Shown: positions 28,580-39,009 of the stretch, one piece after another | Layout of the letters: each line of letters begins with the position of its first letter | Position numbering within the stretch: position 1 is the first letter of the stretch | Assembly: GCA_022606425.2 (NCBI GenBank) | Contig: JAHDVF020000106.1 | Coordinates: 2,778,001-2,842,000 of the forward strand | Direction of reading: 5' to 3' | Source: Lepidostoma basale | Lineage: Eukaryota > Arthropoda > Insecta > Trichoptera > Lepidostomatidae | Length of the DNA: 64,000 nt | Notes under the pieces: model-generated | What the model was told of the DNA's origin: nothing | The model's input: only the letters and a program-made list of their open reading frames with translations | The model's database searches: none | Program-made: the position numbers and the translations under genes

Positions 28580-28777
28580 ACTAACCTAATGTGAAGGATG
28601 GACTGCCTCACTTTTCTTTTCTGAGAAATATCTCTTGCTTCCTCAACATTCATACATCGTGCCATGCACGCGCGTCGATTTCTCTGACACCTCACATGGC
28701 TGACATTCAATATTTGATTTATTTGATCATGCCACGTTTTTCTCGGTCTTCCTCTATTTCTAGTTCCATTTACAAAT
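28580..28777 (-). pseudogene. Family F LINE 3' scrap
   Basis: The minus strand reads GRPRKTWHDQI-like and ACMARCMNVEEAR segments and then ends. It matches 1297-1500. A copy is at 44545-44745. Confidence 0.65.
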
Positions 28778-28992
28778 CAAATCAAATCAGTTTATTTTAC
28801 TCAAAAGACATTACAAACAGCATAAATGTTTAAGGCATCTATTGAGTAGAGGTAAGATATTATACACATACAACATAATACCAGGAACGCATTAGTGATG
28901 GTTCGACATTAGGAAGAAAAGATACTTTCCAAAGTCAAGAGTATTTGTCCCCTGAACGTACTTTCACTAACATGAAAGACGTCGAGCTGCAC
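28778..28992 (-). mobile_element. Family J2 LINE 3' end
   Basis: It begins with CAAATCAAATCAAATCAG (the element's tail on the opposite strand), then TTTACTCAAAAGACATTAC, as in 22879-22925. It includes the start of the VFHV-ESTF coding end. It is a short truncated copy. Confidence 0.7.
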
Positions 28993-30288
28993 ATTTTGTT
29001 CAATGAAATTATCATAAAAAACAAAATACCAGAAGAGTGGAGGACTAGTATCACAATGCCCAATATTTAAAAAAGGCCAAAAAACAAACCAGAAAATTAC
29101 AGGGGTATATCTCTTTTATGCTCTACGCAAAAACTGTTCACCAATTTAATTAAAGCGAAATTGGAATCCCATATAAGCCCCAGAGAGGAGCAACAGGGTT
29201 ACGTCTACCACAGATGCGATATTCACAATCAGACAAATTAAGGAAAAGGCAATTGAATTCCAAACCACTGCCTATGTCTGCTTTGTGGACCTCACAAAAG
29301 CCTTTGATAGGGTACAATTAAAATATATAAACATTCTGATTCAAAAGTCTGTCCTGCAGAAATTATTAATACTATCAGAGATTTAAATATGAGAGGCAAC
29401 ACCAGAATTAGATTATTATGAACTAAGTAAAACAATCCCTGTACTGACAGGTATATGACAAGGAGACAGCCTAAGCCCTTTTCTGTTCAATCTGATAATG
29501 GACAAACTTATAGACGAGACCCAATCACAACAACTGGGAAATAGGATGGGAGAGCGAATTGTCAATGTGGTCTGTTATGCAGAAGATGCTATAATCATAG
29601 CTGAAAACAATAATGATCTGCAAAAAAAGCTAGACAGACTACATCACGCCTGTAAGACATACAACATGACGATCTATATCGAAAAAACAAAATGTGTCAC
29701 CTTTTCCAAAACACCCAAAACATGTAACCTGGTTTTAGAAAATCAACCCATAAAACAGATCAGGACCTTCAAGTATCTAGGCATAGACCTGGTGGGGGGA
29801 GCTGATCTGCAGGAAGAAATACAAGCCAAAGTAAACAAGGCAGCCGCAATCTCTGGGGCTCTAAAATCCACAATATGGAAAAACAAAGACATGGCCATTA
29901 AGAGTAAGATGAGAATCTATAAAGTATGCGTAAGGCCAATAATAACATATGGCTTCGAAGTAAGGGCAGACACAGTAAGGACCAAACAAGTCTTGAGGAC
30001 TTCCGAAATTAAGACACTGAGGATGATAGCAGGCAAGACACTGAGATATCTCGTATGGAACACCAGAATAAGAGAGATATGTGAGGTTGAGGATATTATA
30101 AGATGTAGCAGACAGCGAAAAAGGGACTGGTACGTTCATGTTCAAAGAATGGACACCACCAGACTCCCCTCTATTGCATTGCATAATCAGCCTCATGGGA
30201 CTCGTCCTCGTGGAAGACCTCCTAAAAGATGGAAGGACAGCTGGGAATCTACCTCACAGGAGGAGCAACACTCTGGAGAACAGACCAC
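28993..30288 (+). pseudogene. Family C LINE reverse transcriptase, unit 1 copy (YAEDA)
   Basis: Read across several frame breaks: IIIKNKIPEEWRTSITMPIF, TDAIFTIRQIKEKAIEFQTT, motif A VCFVDLTKAFDRVQ, QGDSLSPFLFNLIMDKL, motif C VVCYAEDAIII, TFKYLGIDL, RVCVRPIITYGFEVRADTVR-like, EIKTLRMIAGKTL, RPRGRPPKRWKDSWE. Motif C has Glu for the first catalytic Asp (the unit 2 copy has YADDA). The last 264 codons (29498-30292) are open. A 5' stop TGA precedes QGDSL. It is inactive. Confidence 0.8.
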
Positions 30289-30880
30289 ATAGGTCTACAA
30301 TAAGGAACATGTGGTGTGTTTCTACATTGAATTCTAGAGTTTTCTCTAGAATTTGTTTAAGGGTAAATATCTGGTCAATTGTTGATCTTCCAGGTCTGAA
30401 TCCACTTTGGTATTGTCCAATAATTTGTTCAACATATGGTATTAAACGCTTCAACAGCACACCTGCAAACGCCTTATGCCATGTTAAGAGGCATTATGCC
30501 CCTGTAGTTACTTCATTCCATCGTGTCACCCTTTTTATGCAGAGGACATATTATACCGGTGTTCCATTCTTCTGGAATTTCCTCTGAGTTCCATACTTTA
30601 CAAACATTCATGCATGAGTCTGCTAATTGATTCTCCACCATATTTGAGCAGCTCGCCTGGTATACCGTCATAGCCTGGGGACTTGTTGTTTTTAAGACAG
30701 GACAGTGCTCTGTTAATCTCTCTTCTTCATTTTGATCTGAGGGGATATCAATTTCTGGTTCTCTCATAGTATTATCGTCGCCGTTCAAAAGCTCATCAAA
30801 GTGTTGTGCCCAGCGCTTGAGTATATCTTCCTTGTCACTTTCATCTCATCTCACCCTTCCTTATCCCTGCAGGCAATTAT
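30254..30880 (-). pseudogene. Family H LINE fragment
   Basis: The minus strand has NGDDNTMREPEIDIPSDQNE, then AMTVYQASCSNMVENQLADS, IPEEWNTGIICPLHKKGDTM, then YVEQIIGQYQSGFRPGRST, IDQIFTLKQILEKTL. It shows the uninterrupted sequence at the point where J2 inserted in the 21546-25261 copy. It is broken by frameshifts. Confidence 0.75.
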
Positions 30881-31577
30881 TCAACAAAGGTTTAAACTTA
30901 TTTTTACCTCTTGCCTAACCCTAAGCCACAAATTTGGGGCAGAGTAATATTAATTCGTTTTTAAATTACGTGAATAGTTGTGAATATGAAATAATAAAAA
31001 TAAAGGCCAACTGACCAAGGAGGCATATTCGGCTCTCTTACACACCACAGACAATGATGGAGCTGGTGAAATATATATTGAATTAAAGCAATGCCCGGTA
31101 TGTTATTTCTTCAACAATTCTAGAATCTGAGAAACAAATTAAACTTATGGGTCTCCTTAAATTTAATTCTCATCTTTCGTAAGAATATGTCAACCGTAAT
31201 GAATTTAAATTCCATTGCATTGAATACAGAATGCTCTTAAACAACTTTAACAGCAATATTAAAATTCAGTAAAATTAACACTATTATTTTTGTATAGAAT
31301 CATGCTTATCACCCCTGATCTGTATGTATATAGAGGAGGAAGCTTATAACAGTGTCACCAGTCGGTCGATGCCAGCAACGAAATAAAGACAAAAGTGGGA
31401 GTAAACTTAATTTCATTTCATTATTACACATTTAATAATTACATACAAAAATAAAACAATTGTAAACCAATCAGGAAATATCAAAACACAGATATAGAAA
31501 CTTAAACATATTACACAATCATCCAGGAAATATCCACAACCCAAAAAAAACTAAAACATCTTACAAAGTTTAACAGA
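30881..31577. other. 3' flank of the ZNF3 unit with a half-copy of the 5338-5540 repeat
   Basis: There is no gene. It carries the TTCTTCAACAATTCTAGAAT block shared by the ZNF2 and ZNF4 flanks, and near 31355-31405 the CCAGTCGGTCGATGCCAGC / AAATAAAGACAAAAGTGG repeat. Confidence 0.6.
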
Positions 31578-31999
31578 GGAGAGGTCCAGAATTGATGCTT
31601 TTGAGATGTGGTGCTGCTAATGACGAATGCCGTGTATACCCTGGATGGCAAGAAGAACAAACCAGTCAATCATTAACCAGCCGGGAGTCAAGGCAAGACT
31701 CTCGCGGATGTGCTCTCAGAGAGAAAATAAATATTTTGGACACACAGCCTGGAGAGGCTGTGTGTCCAAAATATTGAATAAATATCAGGATGTGTCCAAA
31801 ATATCAGGACAACATTGAAAAGCTCATAATCATGGGGAAAGTGGAGGGAAGGCGACCACAAGAACGACCACGGAGCCGCTGGTCCGATCAAACCAGGAAT
31901 CTGAGTGTTACTTATGTCTCTCATTTGCTGCAGCCCGGAGACTGACGGGTGACAGGAGTGCATGGCGTGCCATGGTCAATAGTTCACACGATGGACGAT
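31578..31999 (+). pseudogene. Family G LINE C-terminal fragment
   Basis: The frames read RIDAFEMWCC-stop, CIPWMARRTNQSIINQPGVK, KYFGHTAWRG, EKLIIMGKVEGRRPQERPRS, RWSDQTR, then GDRSAWRAMVNSS. It is equivalent to 6005-8634 on the other strand. It holds an inserted hairpin (31730-31775) and stops. A copy is at 53236-53655. Confidence 0.75.
31730..31775. repeat. Perfect hairpin, 21-bp arms, 4-nt loop
   Basis: The arm AATATTTTGGACACACAGCC(T) pairs exactly with 31755-31775 around GGAG. It lies within the LINE fragment and is preserved at 53385-53430. Confidence 0.95.
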
Positions 32000-32452
32000 A
32001 AGTAGATATATACTTTTTTTTTTAATCTACCGGATTTGGCAGCTTGTTGCTTTCTTAACTGGCCAGAAAATGGCAGCAAGCTGTCGAAACCAGTCGAAGA
32101 CACAAACATTAGTGGTTTTAAAGTAAATATAAATTTAAAATACATGTTCATATTCAATTCCATTCATTACAATCAGCTTCTACCATGAAATGTCAAATTT
32201 AAAAACTTGTTTTTTATGCGAGGTAAAACGAGAATAAGATATTACATTTTATAAAAAAGTGAAATCGTGTTAGAAAACAACGGTTATCGAAAACGGTTAT
32301 CTAAAGCTTTTCTCTCTAGGGAGTTAAAAAGTGATTTTTAATGGTATTTGTCTTTACAAACATCGCAAATCTAACAAGACGACGGCTATTCGGCGGAATG
32401 AGTTTAGATATACAAGTAAATACTTGAAAAATGTTAATTACACATTAAATAA
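32000..32452. other. ZNF3 3' flank with a hairpin
   Basis: At 32041-32082 AGCTTGTTGC and GCAGCAAGCT pair. They are followed by GTCGAAACCAGTC, which resembles the GAAACCGG context of the 5338-5540 repeat. No coding region is present. Confidence 0.45.
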
Positions 32453-32547
32453 GAAAACTGATTCTCCCCTGAACGAGTAGACAAGTGTAAGGTTAGTTTA
32501 TCTTTCCTTGAGAAACGTTCATCACATACCGAACAAGAAAACTGCTT
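32453..32547 (-). pseudogene. Decayed finger past the ZNF3 stop
   Basis: Past the stop the frame still reads FSCSVCDERFSRKDKLTL, then degenerates. It is equivalent to 12984-13030 plus 9601-9667 of ZNF2. Confidence 0.75.
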
Positions 32548-34830
32548 CTAATTTGAATGGATTAACATGTGGGCATTTAGGTTACATTTCTTCGCGAAAC
32601 GCTTTTCACACTCTGAACAAGAAAACATCTTCTCCCATGAATGGACGAACATGTGTACTGTTAGGTCAGATTTCCTGGAGTAACGTTTTTCACACTCTGA
32701 ACATGAAAACTTCTTCTCCCCTGAATGGACGGACATGTGTACTGTTAGGTCAGATTTCCTGGCGAAACGTTTTTCACACTCTGAACATGAAAACTTCTTC
32801 TCCCCTGAATGGGTCATCATGTGTAACGTAAGTCGATATTTCTGTGAGAAACTTTTCTCGCATAAAAAACAAGAAAACTTCTTCTCCTCTGAATGGACGA
32901 ACATGTGTTCTGTTAAGTAAGATTTCCTCGCGAAACGCTTTTCACACACTGAACAAGAAAACATCTTCTCCCCTGAATGGGTAATCATGTGTAACGTAAG
33001 TTTATTTTTCTGTGAGAAACGTTTCTCGCATAAGGTACAAGAAAACTTCTTCTCCTCTGAATGGACGAACATGTGTACTTTTAAGCAAGATTTCCTCGCG
33101 AAACGCTTTTCACACACTGAACAAGAAAACATCTTCTCCCCTGAATGGACGGACATGTGTGTATTTAGGTTACATTTCCGTGAGAAACGTTTTTCACACT
33201 CTGAACAAGAAAACTTCTTCTCCCCTGAATGGGTAGACATGTGTGTATTTAGGTGACATTTCAGTGAGAAACTTTTTTCACACTCTGAACAAGAAAACCT
33301 CTTCTCCCCGAAATGGGTTGCAAAGTGGGCGTCTAGGTTACATTTCCTCGAGAAACGTTTTTCGCACACTGAACAAGAAAACTTCCTCTCCCCTGAATGG
33401 GTAGACATGTGATATGTAAGCTGCCATTTCTGTGAGAAACGTTTTTCACACACTGAACAAGAAAACTTCTTCTCCCCTGAATGGGTAGACATGTGTGTAT
33501 TTAGGTAACTTTTCTGTGAGAAACGTTTTTCACACACTGAACAAGAAAACTTCTTTTTCCCTGAATGGGTTAACATGTGTACTGTTAGGTCAGATTTCCT
33601 GGCGAAACGTTTTTCACACACTGAACAAGAAAACATCTTCTCCCCTGAATGGGTTAACATATGGGAATTTAGGTGAGATTTCGTTGAAAAATAATTTACA
33701 CACACTGAACAAGAAAACTTCTTCTCTCCTGAATGGGTTAACATATGGGAATTTAGGTGAGATTTCCTTGAAAAATAATTTACACACACCGAACAAGAAA
33801 ACTTCTTCTCCCGTGAATGGGTAGACATGTGTGTATTTAGGTAACATTTCTGTGAGAAACGTTTTTCACACACTGAACAAGAAAACGGCTTCTCCCCTGA
33901 ATGCGTAAACATGTGGGCATTTAAGTTAGATTTCCTTGAAAAATATTTTTCACACACTGAACATGAAAACGGTTTCTCCCCTGAATGGGTTAACATGTGT
34001 CGTTTACTAGTGAAACGTTTTTGACATACCGAACATAAAAACTTTTTTTCCCCTGGATTGTTTGACAAATGTCCAGTCAGGTCTGGTTTCCGAAAATAAG
34101 CTTTTTCGCGGCCTGAAAATGGGAATTGTTTTTCTGGGTGAATTTTCGAATGCAATTTTAATTCTTTCTTGAAACGAAATGACGTGCTGCATAAAGTACA
34201 AGAATATCTATGTTTAGGAGGTTGTAGTCGCTTAGTAGCTTCTTCTTTGATGTCGCGATTGGAAATGTCAATATCCGTAGAACTCAACGGAGTAATTTCT
34301 TCCCCACTGTTACTAGAACTAGACACAGTTTCAAAATTTGCAGCGATTGATTGTTTACAATAGGTATCTTGTTTTTGTCTTACAGATTCCGACATTAACA
34401 CACACGTTAGAGGAAATTTCAAATCGGTCTCCGGAGATTGCGTACGATTGTTCATTATGTGTCTTTCGAGCTCCTGATTTACAGGGAACTCTAAAGTGAC
34501 ACCCTGATTCTGTTCTACCTCGGCCACGCGATCCACAGTGAAATTCCATTGCACGTGATTTTTTGTTAGAGGATATGGCTCTAATCCCAAATTAATCTTC
34601 CGGTCTTCAAAAGAGTTCCACGTCGAATGTTCCACCTCGTTCTTGGTAGATGAGATTCCTTCAATCGAATCGTGATATTTTGTTGGAGGGCACGGTTCAA
34701 ATTTAATCTCCCGGTCTTCAATGCAGTGCCACGTCGAGTGTTCCACCTCGCACTTGATTGATGCGATTCCATCTTTTGAACCTTGGTCCAGTTTTGTGGA
34801 AGTGCTGGAATCTAGACTCTTGTGTTCCAT
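32548..34830 (-). CDS. ZNF3: C2H2 zinc-finger protein, about 19 fingers
   Basis: This 760-residue frame has two N-terminal KxE modules (ASIKCEVEHSTW; the second reads STKNEVE and has lost the hydrophobic residue of the motif), plus EIKFEP and DIKEEA. A divergent finger (YSCTLCSTSF, about residue 209) and a degenerate unit (SGREKAYFRKPDLTGH) come next. Finger 2 is shortened by about four to five residues (CQKRFTSKRHMLTH) and probably cannot fold. About 17 regular fingers follow, to residue 758. The end, HMLIHSN then TAG, stands where a linker (HSGEK) is expected, and a further finger lies beyond. The start matches ZNF2 and ZNF4. It probably acts as a nuclear DNA-binding regulator with unknown targets. 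It is very similar to ZNF4, from the tandem duplication. Confidence 0.88.
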   Translation of the reverse strand: MEHKSLDSSTSTKLDQGSKDGIASIKCEVEHSTWHCIEDREIKFEPCPPTKYHDSIEGISSTKNEVEHSTWNSFEDRKINLGLEPYPLTKNHVQWNFTVDRVAEVEQNQGVTLEFPVNQELERHIMNNRTQSPETDLKFPLTCVLMSESVRQKQDTYCKQSIAANFETVSSSSNSGEEITPLSSTDIDISNRDIKEEATKRLQPPKHRYSCTLCSTSFRFKKELKLHSKIHPEKQFPFSGREKAYFRKPDLTGHLSNNPGEKKFLCSVCQKRFTSKRHMLTHSGEKPFSCSVCEKYFSRKSNLNAHMFTHSGEKPFSCSVCEKRFSQKCYLNTHMSTHSREKKFSCSVCVNYFSRKSHLNSHMLTHSGEKKFSCSVCVNYFSTKSHLNSHMLTHSGEKMFSCSVCEKRFARKSDLTVHMLTHSGKKKFSCSVCEKRFSQKSYLNTHMSTHSGEKKFSCSVCEKRFSQKWQLTYHMSTHSGERKFSCSVCEKRFSRKCNLDAHFATHFGEKRFSCSECEKSFSLKCHLNTHMSTHSGEKKFSCSECEKRFSRKCNLNTHMSVHSGEKMFSCSVCEKRFARKSCLKVHMFVHSEEKKFSCTLCEKRFSQKNKLTLHMITHSGEKMFSCSVCEKRFARKSYLTEHMFVHSEEKKFSCFLCEKSFSQKYRLTLHMMTHSGEKKFSCSECEKRFARKSDLTVHMSVHSGEKKFSCSECEKRYSRKSDLTVHMFVHSWEKMFSCSECEKRFAKKCNLNAHMLIHSN

Positions 34831-34970
34831 ATTTCTGACAAAATATTGTATTTCTTGTTTTACCTTTATTGGATTTTGTACGTTTCTAGTCGCCTTTGCG
34901 AAGTTATTATCGAATCCTTACTTTATACTACAAATAAATAAAACGAACCACGAAATCGAGCAAACACGCA
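34831..34970 (-). promoter_or_regulatory. Putative core promoter/5' UTR of ZNF3 (TATAAAG at 34921-34927)
   Basis: It has the same TATAAAG at the same distance from the ATG as ZNF2 and ZNF4. The flank is near-identical to that of ZNF4. Confidence 0.5.
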
Positions 34971-35163
34971 ACGGCAACGACTAACGATAATGCAAAATGG
35001 TCGCCACATATATAAATCTGTCTGTGTGTAACAAGGCCGTCTCGAAATCTATGACATCATGCCGTAATGTTATAAAATAAAATATGGTTCCGATCGATCT
35101 GACAGCTGACAAATATCAAAAAGCCGACAGCTGTCAAAAGTGATAGGTAATGGAGGGCGGGGG
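34971..35163. other. ZNF3 upstream region with TALE-type sites
   Basis: It contains CTGACAGCTGACA and CCGACAGCTGTCA near 35099-35136 and ends in the GC-rich target of P copy B. The same sequence recurs at 40120-40250 without the P element. Confidence 0.5.
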
Positions 35164-35275
35164 CAGTGCCATCTTGACATTATATCAAGCCGCAATGTTC
35201 CTTGATATTGTCTATGGTTTGACTTGGCCTGAGGCCTTGCACTTCTTCGAGTCTCCTAGGGATTCGTACCGGCCG

Positions 35276-35940
35276 CTCTCGTTTATCAAGTGTATTTCGA
35301 TAAATTTTTGGGTTTTCTTACATTATTTCCGGTAAAATCTTTACGAGAATTCATAAAAGGTGTGAATATATATGTATTTGATATGTCTGTGTTATAAATT
35401 TAAGTTACAGTTGATATATTTCCTGTTTTCAGTATCACGTATCACGTGTGATTTGAAATTTCGAAGTGAGTGCTTTTTGTGTTATTAAATTTAAACAGAT
35501 GTGTTTTTGTGATAAAACCATTATTTAATTAAATCAACGTGTACTTAGGAAATTGAAAATAGCTTTGTTTAATCCACTAATTATTAAAAAACACGACATG
35601 TTTCGGAGCATACCTCCATCTTCACTCTAACCTCCATAACATGAGCTCTCGTTTATCAAGTGTATTTCGATAAATTTATTGGTTTTCTTACATTATTTCT
35701 GGTAAAATCTTTATGAGAATTCATAAAAGGTGTGAATATATATGTATTTGATATGTCTGTGTTATAAATTTAAGTTTCAGTTGATATATTTCCTGTTTTC
35801 AGTATCGCGTGTGATTTGACATTTAGAAGCAAGTGCTTTTTGTGTTATTAAATTTAAACAGATATGTTTTTGTGATAAAACCATTATTTAATTAAATCAA
35901 CGTGTACTTAGTGGATTAAACAAAGTTATTTTCAATTTCC
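35276..35940 (+). repeat. Subterminal tandem repeats of P copy B (2 units)
   Basis: Units start at 35276 and 35646 with CTCTCGTTTATCAAGTGTAT. The inverted AATCCACTAATTA/TTAGTGGATT pair is retained (35545-35590 against 35905-35945). Confidence 0.9.
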
Positions 35941-36243
35941 TAAGTATATAACTATGGAATTCCACAGTGTTAATGCCTTAGCGTTCAATAAGTTAAATCA
36001 ATGTGTGTTATCAAAAACAAAATATTGTGTATTGAGATGTAATTCAAGCAAAATATTTCAATTTCAATTGAATAACCTCAAGTTTGCCGTTTGCAGTTGT
36101 TCTTTCAATATAGATTAGTGATGTTAGTGATGTTGGATATTAAAAGTATAAATAATATATTTTTATTTAAATAAGTTACATGTTATCGTTTCGAACGTTA
36201 TCATTTTTTTGTCATATATTCACAATGACTGTCTAATTTTTAG

Positions 36244-37937
36244 ATGCCTAGAAAATGCTGTGTTCCCGGCTGCAAATCCAACTATGCAAATCAAGGGGAA
36301 TATGTCTCCGGATTCAAATTCCCCCTCGATGCCGAAATGTCCAAAAAGTGGGTGTCCTGCATTCCCAGAAAAAATTTAGTGGTCTCACGACATGATTGTA
36401 TGTTCGAAACATTTTCATACCAGTGACATCCTTACAGAGGACAAGTTTTCTTTTGAAGGTATATATTTTCTTCTTCCTTCTTTAATTAAAAGTAGTTTAA
36501 ATATACAGTGATGAAACTGTGATGAAATAAAGTGAAATTATAGCTGTATATTAGTTTGAAAATATATTTTTACATACATTTGAAAAAATACCGTCATAAC
36601 TATATGAATTCGAATGTGCTTCAGATTTGCTATAGTTAATTGAGTAGGCACAATATGTAATGTTTTTATTTATTCGGTTTTCAGACCAAATACACATCTT
36701 GCCAAAGAAAAGAACGCGTCTTCGAAATGGAGCAGTTCCATCGATTTTCCCAAACTTGCCTTCGTATCTTTCCAAGCCAGAGACTACTTCACGACAAGAT
36801 CCTTCCCAAAGACGAGCTGAGATTTTGAGGCGGTCTGACGAAGCAAACACCAATTGGCTCGTATCGGACCAAATTTCGAGGATGGAGGATATATTGAACC
36901 AACCGCTGAAGTTCAATATCAGGAATTGGGGATCAAAAATATTTGATGATCATATTATTTTATACAAATTAAATTTCAATCGTAAAGCTTCAATTTCACA
37001 TTCCATTACAATAACTGATCAATTTGATATTAAAATATTTTATAATAATAATGAGTTAGATATAAAGAAATTTCTGTGGGTTTTGGGGAAAGACTTAAAA
37101 TGTGATCGGTTTTCAAAACTTGAGAATTTGTTAAGTTCACTAGACAATACAATCATAGATTCACTAACAGCCACTGAAATAGTTAATGATGTAACAACAA
37201 AATTACAACAATTATATTCTGGTACTGAAGACAAAAAAAATTTACAGTTCATTGAACAACAATTAAGTTTATGGGTTAGCTCAAAGAATAAATATTCAAC
37301 AGAATTATTGATATTTAGTAGCTCAATGTTTTTTATGTATCCTGCCGCATATCGTTTTTTACGGGATTCTGGTTTGTTAGTGCTACCTCACCCAAATTAC
37401 ATCAAAACATTTAATGTAGGTTCTAATTGCACTGGGATAATACATAAGAAATATCTCGAAGAAACAATTAAAAGATTACCAGTTAATGAAAGGTTAGTGA
37501 ATCTCTTATTAGATGAAATATATGTGAAACCAGAAGTTAATTATAAAGGTGGGAAACTCCAAGGGTTTTCTATGAATAAAAATTTAGAATTAGCCACCAC
37601 GGTGCAAACCTTTATGGTTACATCAGTATTTTCTGGTAAAACTGATGTTGTTGGTATTTTTCCTGTAAAAAATTTAGATAGTCATTATTTATTGGAAATC
37701 GTCACAAAGGTTTTGGGGGTACTCAGTAATGTGGGTTATGAAATTTTAAGTGTTATTAGTGATAATAATCAGGTGAACAGAAATTTGTTTAAAAGGATGT
37801 GTGGCGGTGTGATGAAATCAAGTATTCCCTCACCGTTTGATTCAAATAAAAACATTTTTTTTTGTTTGACACTGTTCACATTTTCTGTTGCAGACACTGG
37901 AACACAGCTTTATTTTATTTTTAATACTCCATTGTGA
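36244..37937 (+). pseudogene. P-superfamily transposase, copy B (core intact, THAP broken, C-terminus deleted)
   Basis: The THAP exon (from 36244) has CCVPGCKSNY and FKFPLDAEMSKKW, but a 2-bp deletion after VVSRHD shifts the frame and destroys the CxxH end. The intron donor (AAG/GTATAT near 36459) and acceptor (TTTTCAG at 36684) are kept. From exon 2 the frame is open for about 400 codons: LRNGAVPSIFPNLPSYLSK, ELLIFSSSMFFMYPAAYRFL, GLLVLPHPNYIKTF, LLLDEIYVKPEVNYKGGK, TTVQTFMVTSVFSGKTDVVG, ILSVISDNNQVNRNLFKRMC. Both central Asp regions are thus intact. It then runs into sequence downstream of a deletion and stops at 37937. Copy A has the opposite pattern of damage. Confidence 0.88.
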
Positions 37938-37957
37938 ACGGCCGTTCACAATGGAGT
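37926..37957. repeat. Perfect 32-bp palindrome at LINE 5' junction
   Basis: ACTCCATTGTGAACGG is followed at once by its complement. The right half is the start of the plus-strand family F LINE and the left half is the same sequence inverted. Confidence 0.95.
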
Positions 37958-38452
37958 TCTGGTCCCAACCCTAATGTATGGAAGCGAAGCATGGAACTGG
38001 CAGAAGAAGGATGAGAGCAGAATAAATGCAGTAGAGATGAGGTCCCTAAGATGTATGTGTGGTAGAACGATAAACGACAGAATCTCAAATGCTGATATAA
38101 GAAAGGAATATAGAGCGGAAGAAGGTATTATGAACAAAATTATGAAAGGATCGCTGCGTTGGTTCAGACATATGGAACGTAAGGATGGAGAAAGAATGGT
38201 TAAGAAAGTATACGTAAATGATGTAAATGGGGTACGAAGTTGAGGCAGACCGAGGAAAACATGGCATGACCAAATTAATCAAATTTTAAAGGTTGGTCAT
38301 GTTAGAAGTTGGAGGAATCAACGTACGTGTATGACTCGTTGTATGAATGTGGAGGAAGCTAGAGAGGTTTGCCAGGATAGAGTAGTGTGGTGGTCCATTC
38401 TCTGCCTACCCCTGCGGAGAAACGGCGTGATGGTTTGTTTGTGTTTGTTTGT
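37942..38452 (+). pseudogene. Family F LINE 3' copy in P copy B
   Basis: It reads PTLMYGSEAWNWQKKDESR, EMRSLRCMCGRTINDRIS, GSLRWFRHMERKDGERMV, then a stop where family members have SRGRPRKTW, and CMTRCMNVEEAREVCQD. It ends in a (GTTT)n tail near 38435-38452. It is an inactive truncated copy in the reverse orientation to the insertion in copy A, so the two are independent. Confidence 0.82.
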
Positions 38453-38633
38453 TCAGTCTGTCGGTTTTCTTTGCCGATTCTTTCTGACAGTACTAATAGA
38501 ATCGGTAGATCATAAAAACTCAATAAAATATATATTGAATACAAAAACATGTTTTCAATCACCACCCTATTCCTTCATTACACTCACAATTTAATAAAGC
38601 TTCCATATGATATCATAACCAGCGATATTCATG

Positions 38634-39009
38634 TTCTTCTTCATCTTCTTATTCTTCTAATTGTAGATCTTGTGATCTGTTTATGCAGGATATCAACTTT
38701 CTTCCTGTGATGAAGACGACCAGCCTTCTCTCCATCTCTTTGGTGGTCGACGGCCCTCTGGAGTCTCGTGTATCACGATATTAGGAATTCTTGCTGAATT
38801 CATTCTCTCAATGTGGTCCCTCCAGAATCATCTTCTCTACCTATTCCATCTCACTATGTCTTCAATTTTGCAGGATTTGCGAATTTCTTCATTGGTTATT
38901 GTATCTCTAAGAATTCTCCCCACAATAAGTCGCAATGTTCTCAATTCTGCTTCTCTTAAGAGATGTTTGGTTCTCACAGTGTCTGCTCTTGCTTCGATTT
39001 CATTAGAAT
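38634..39009 (-). pseudogene. Family C-related LINE 3' fragment with 8-bp TSD
   Basis: It is flanked by TATTCATG at 38626-38633 and 39010-39017. Copy A has the empty site at about 20670. The minus strand reads ARADTVRTKHLLREAELRTL, IVGRILRDTITNEEIRKSCK, WRDHIERMNSARIPNIVIHE, PEGRRPPKRWREGW, then decays into an (AAG)-rich tail. It is a short truncated insertion. Confidence 0.85.
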
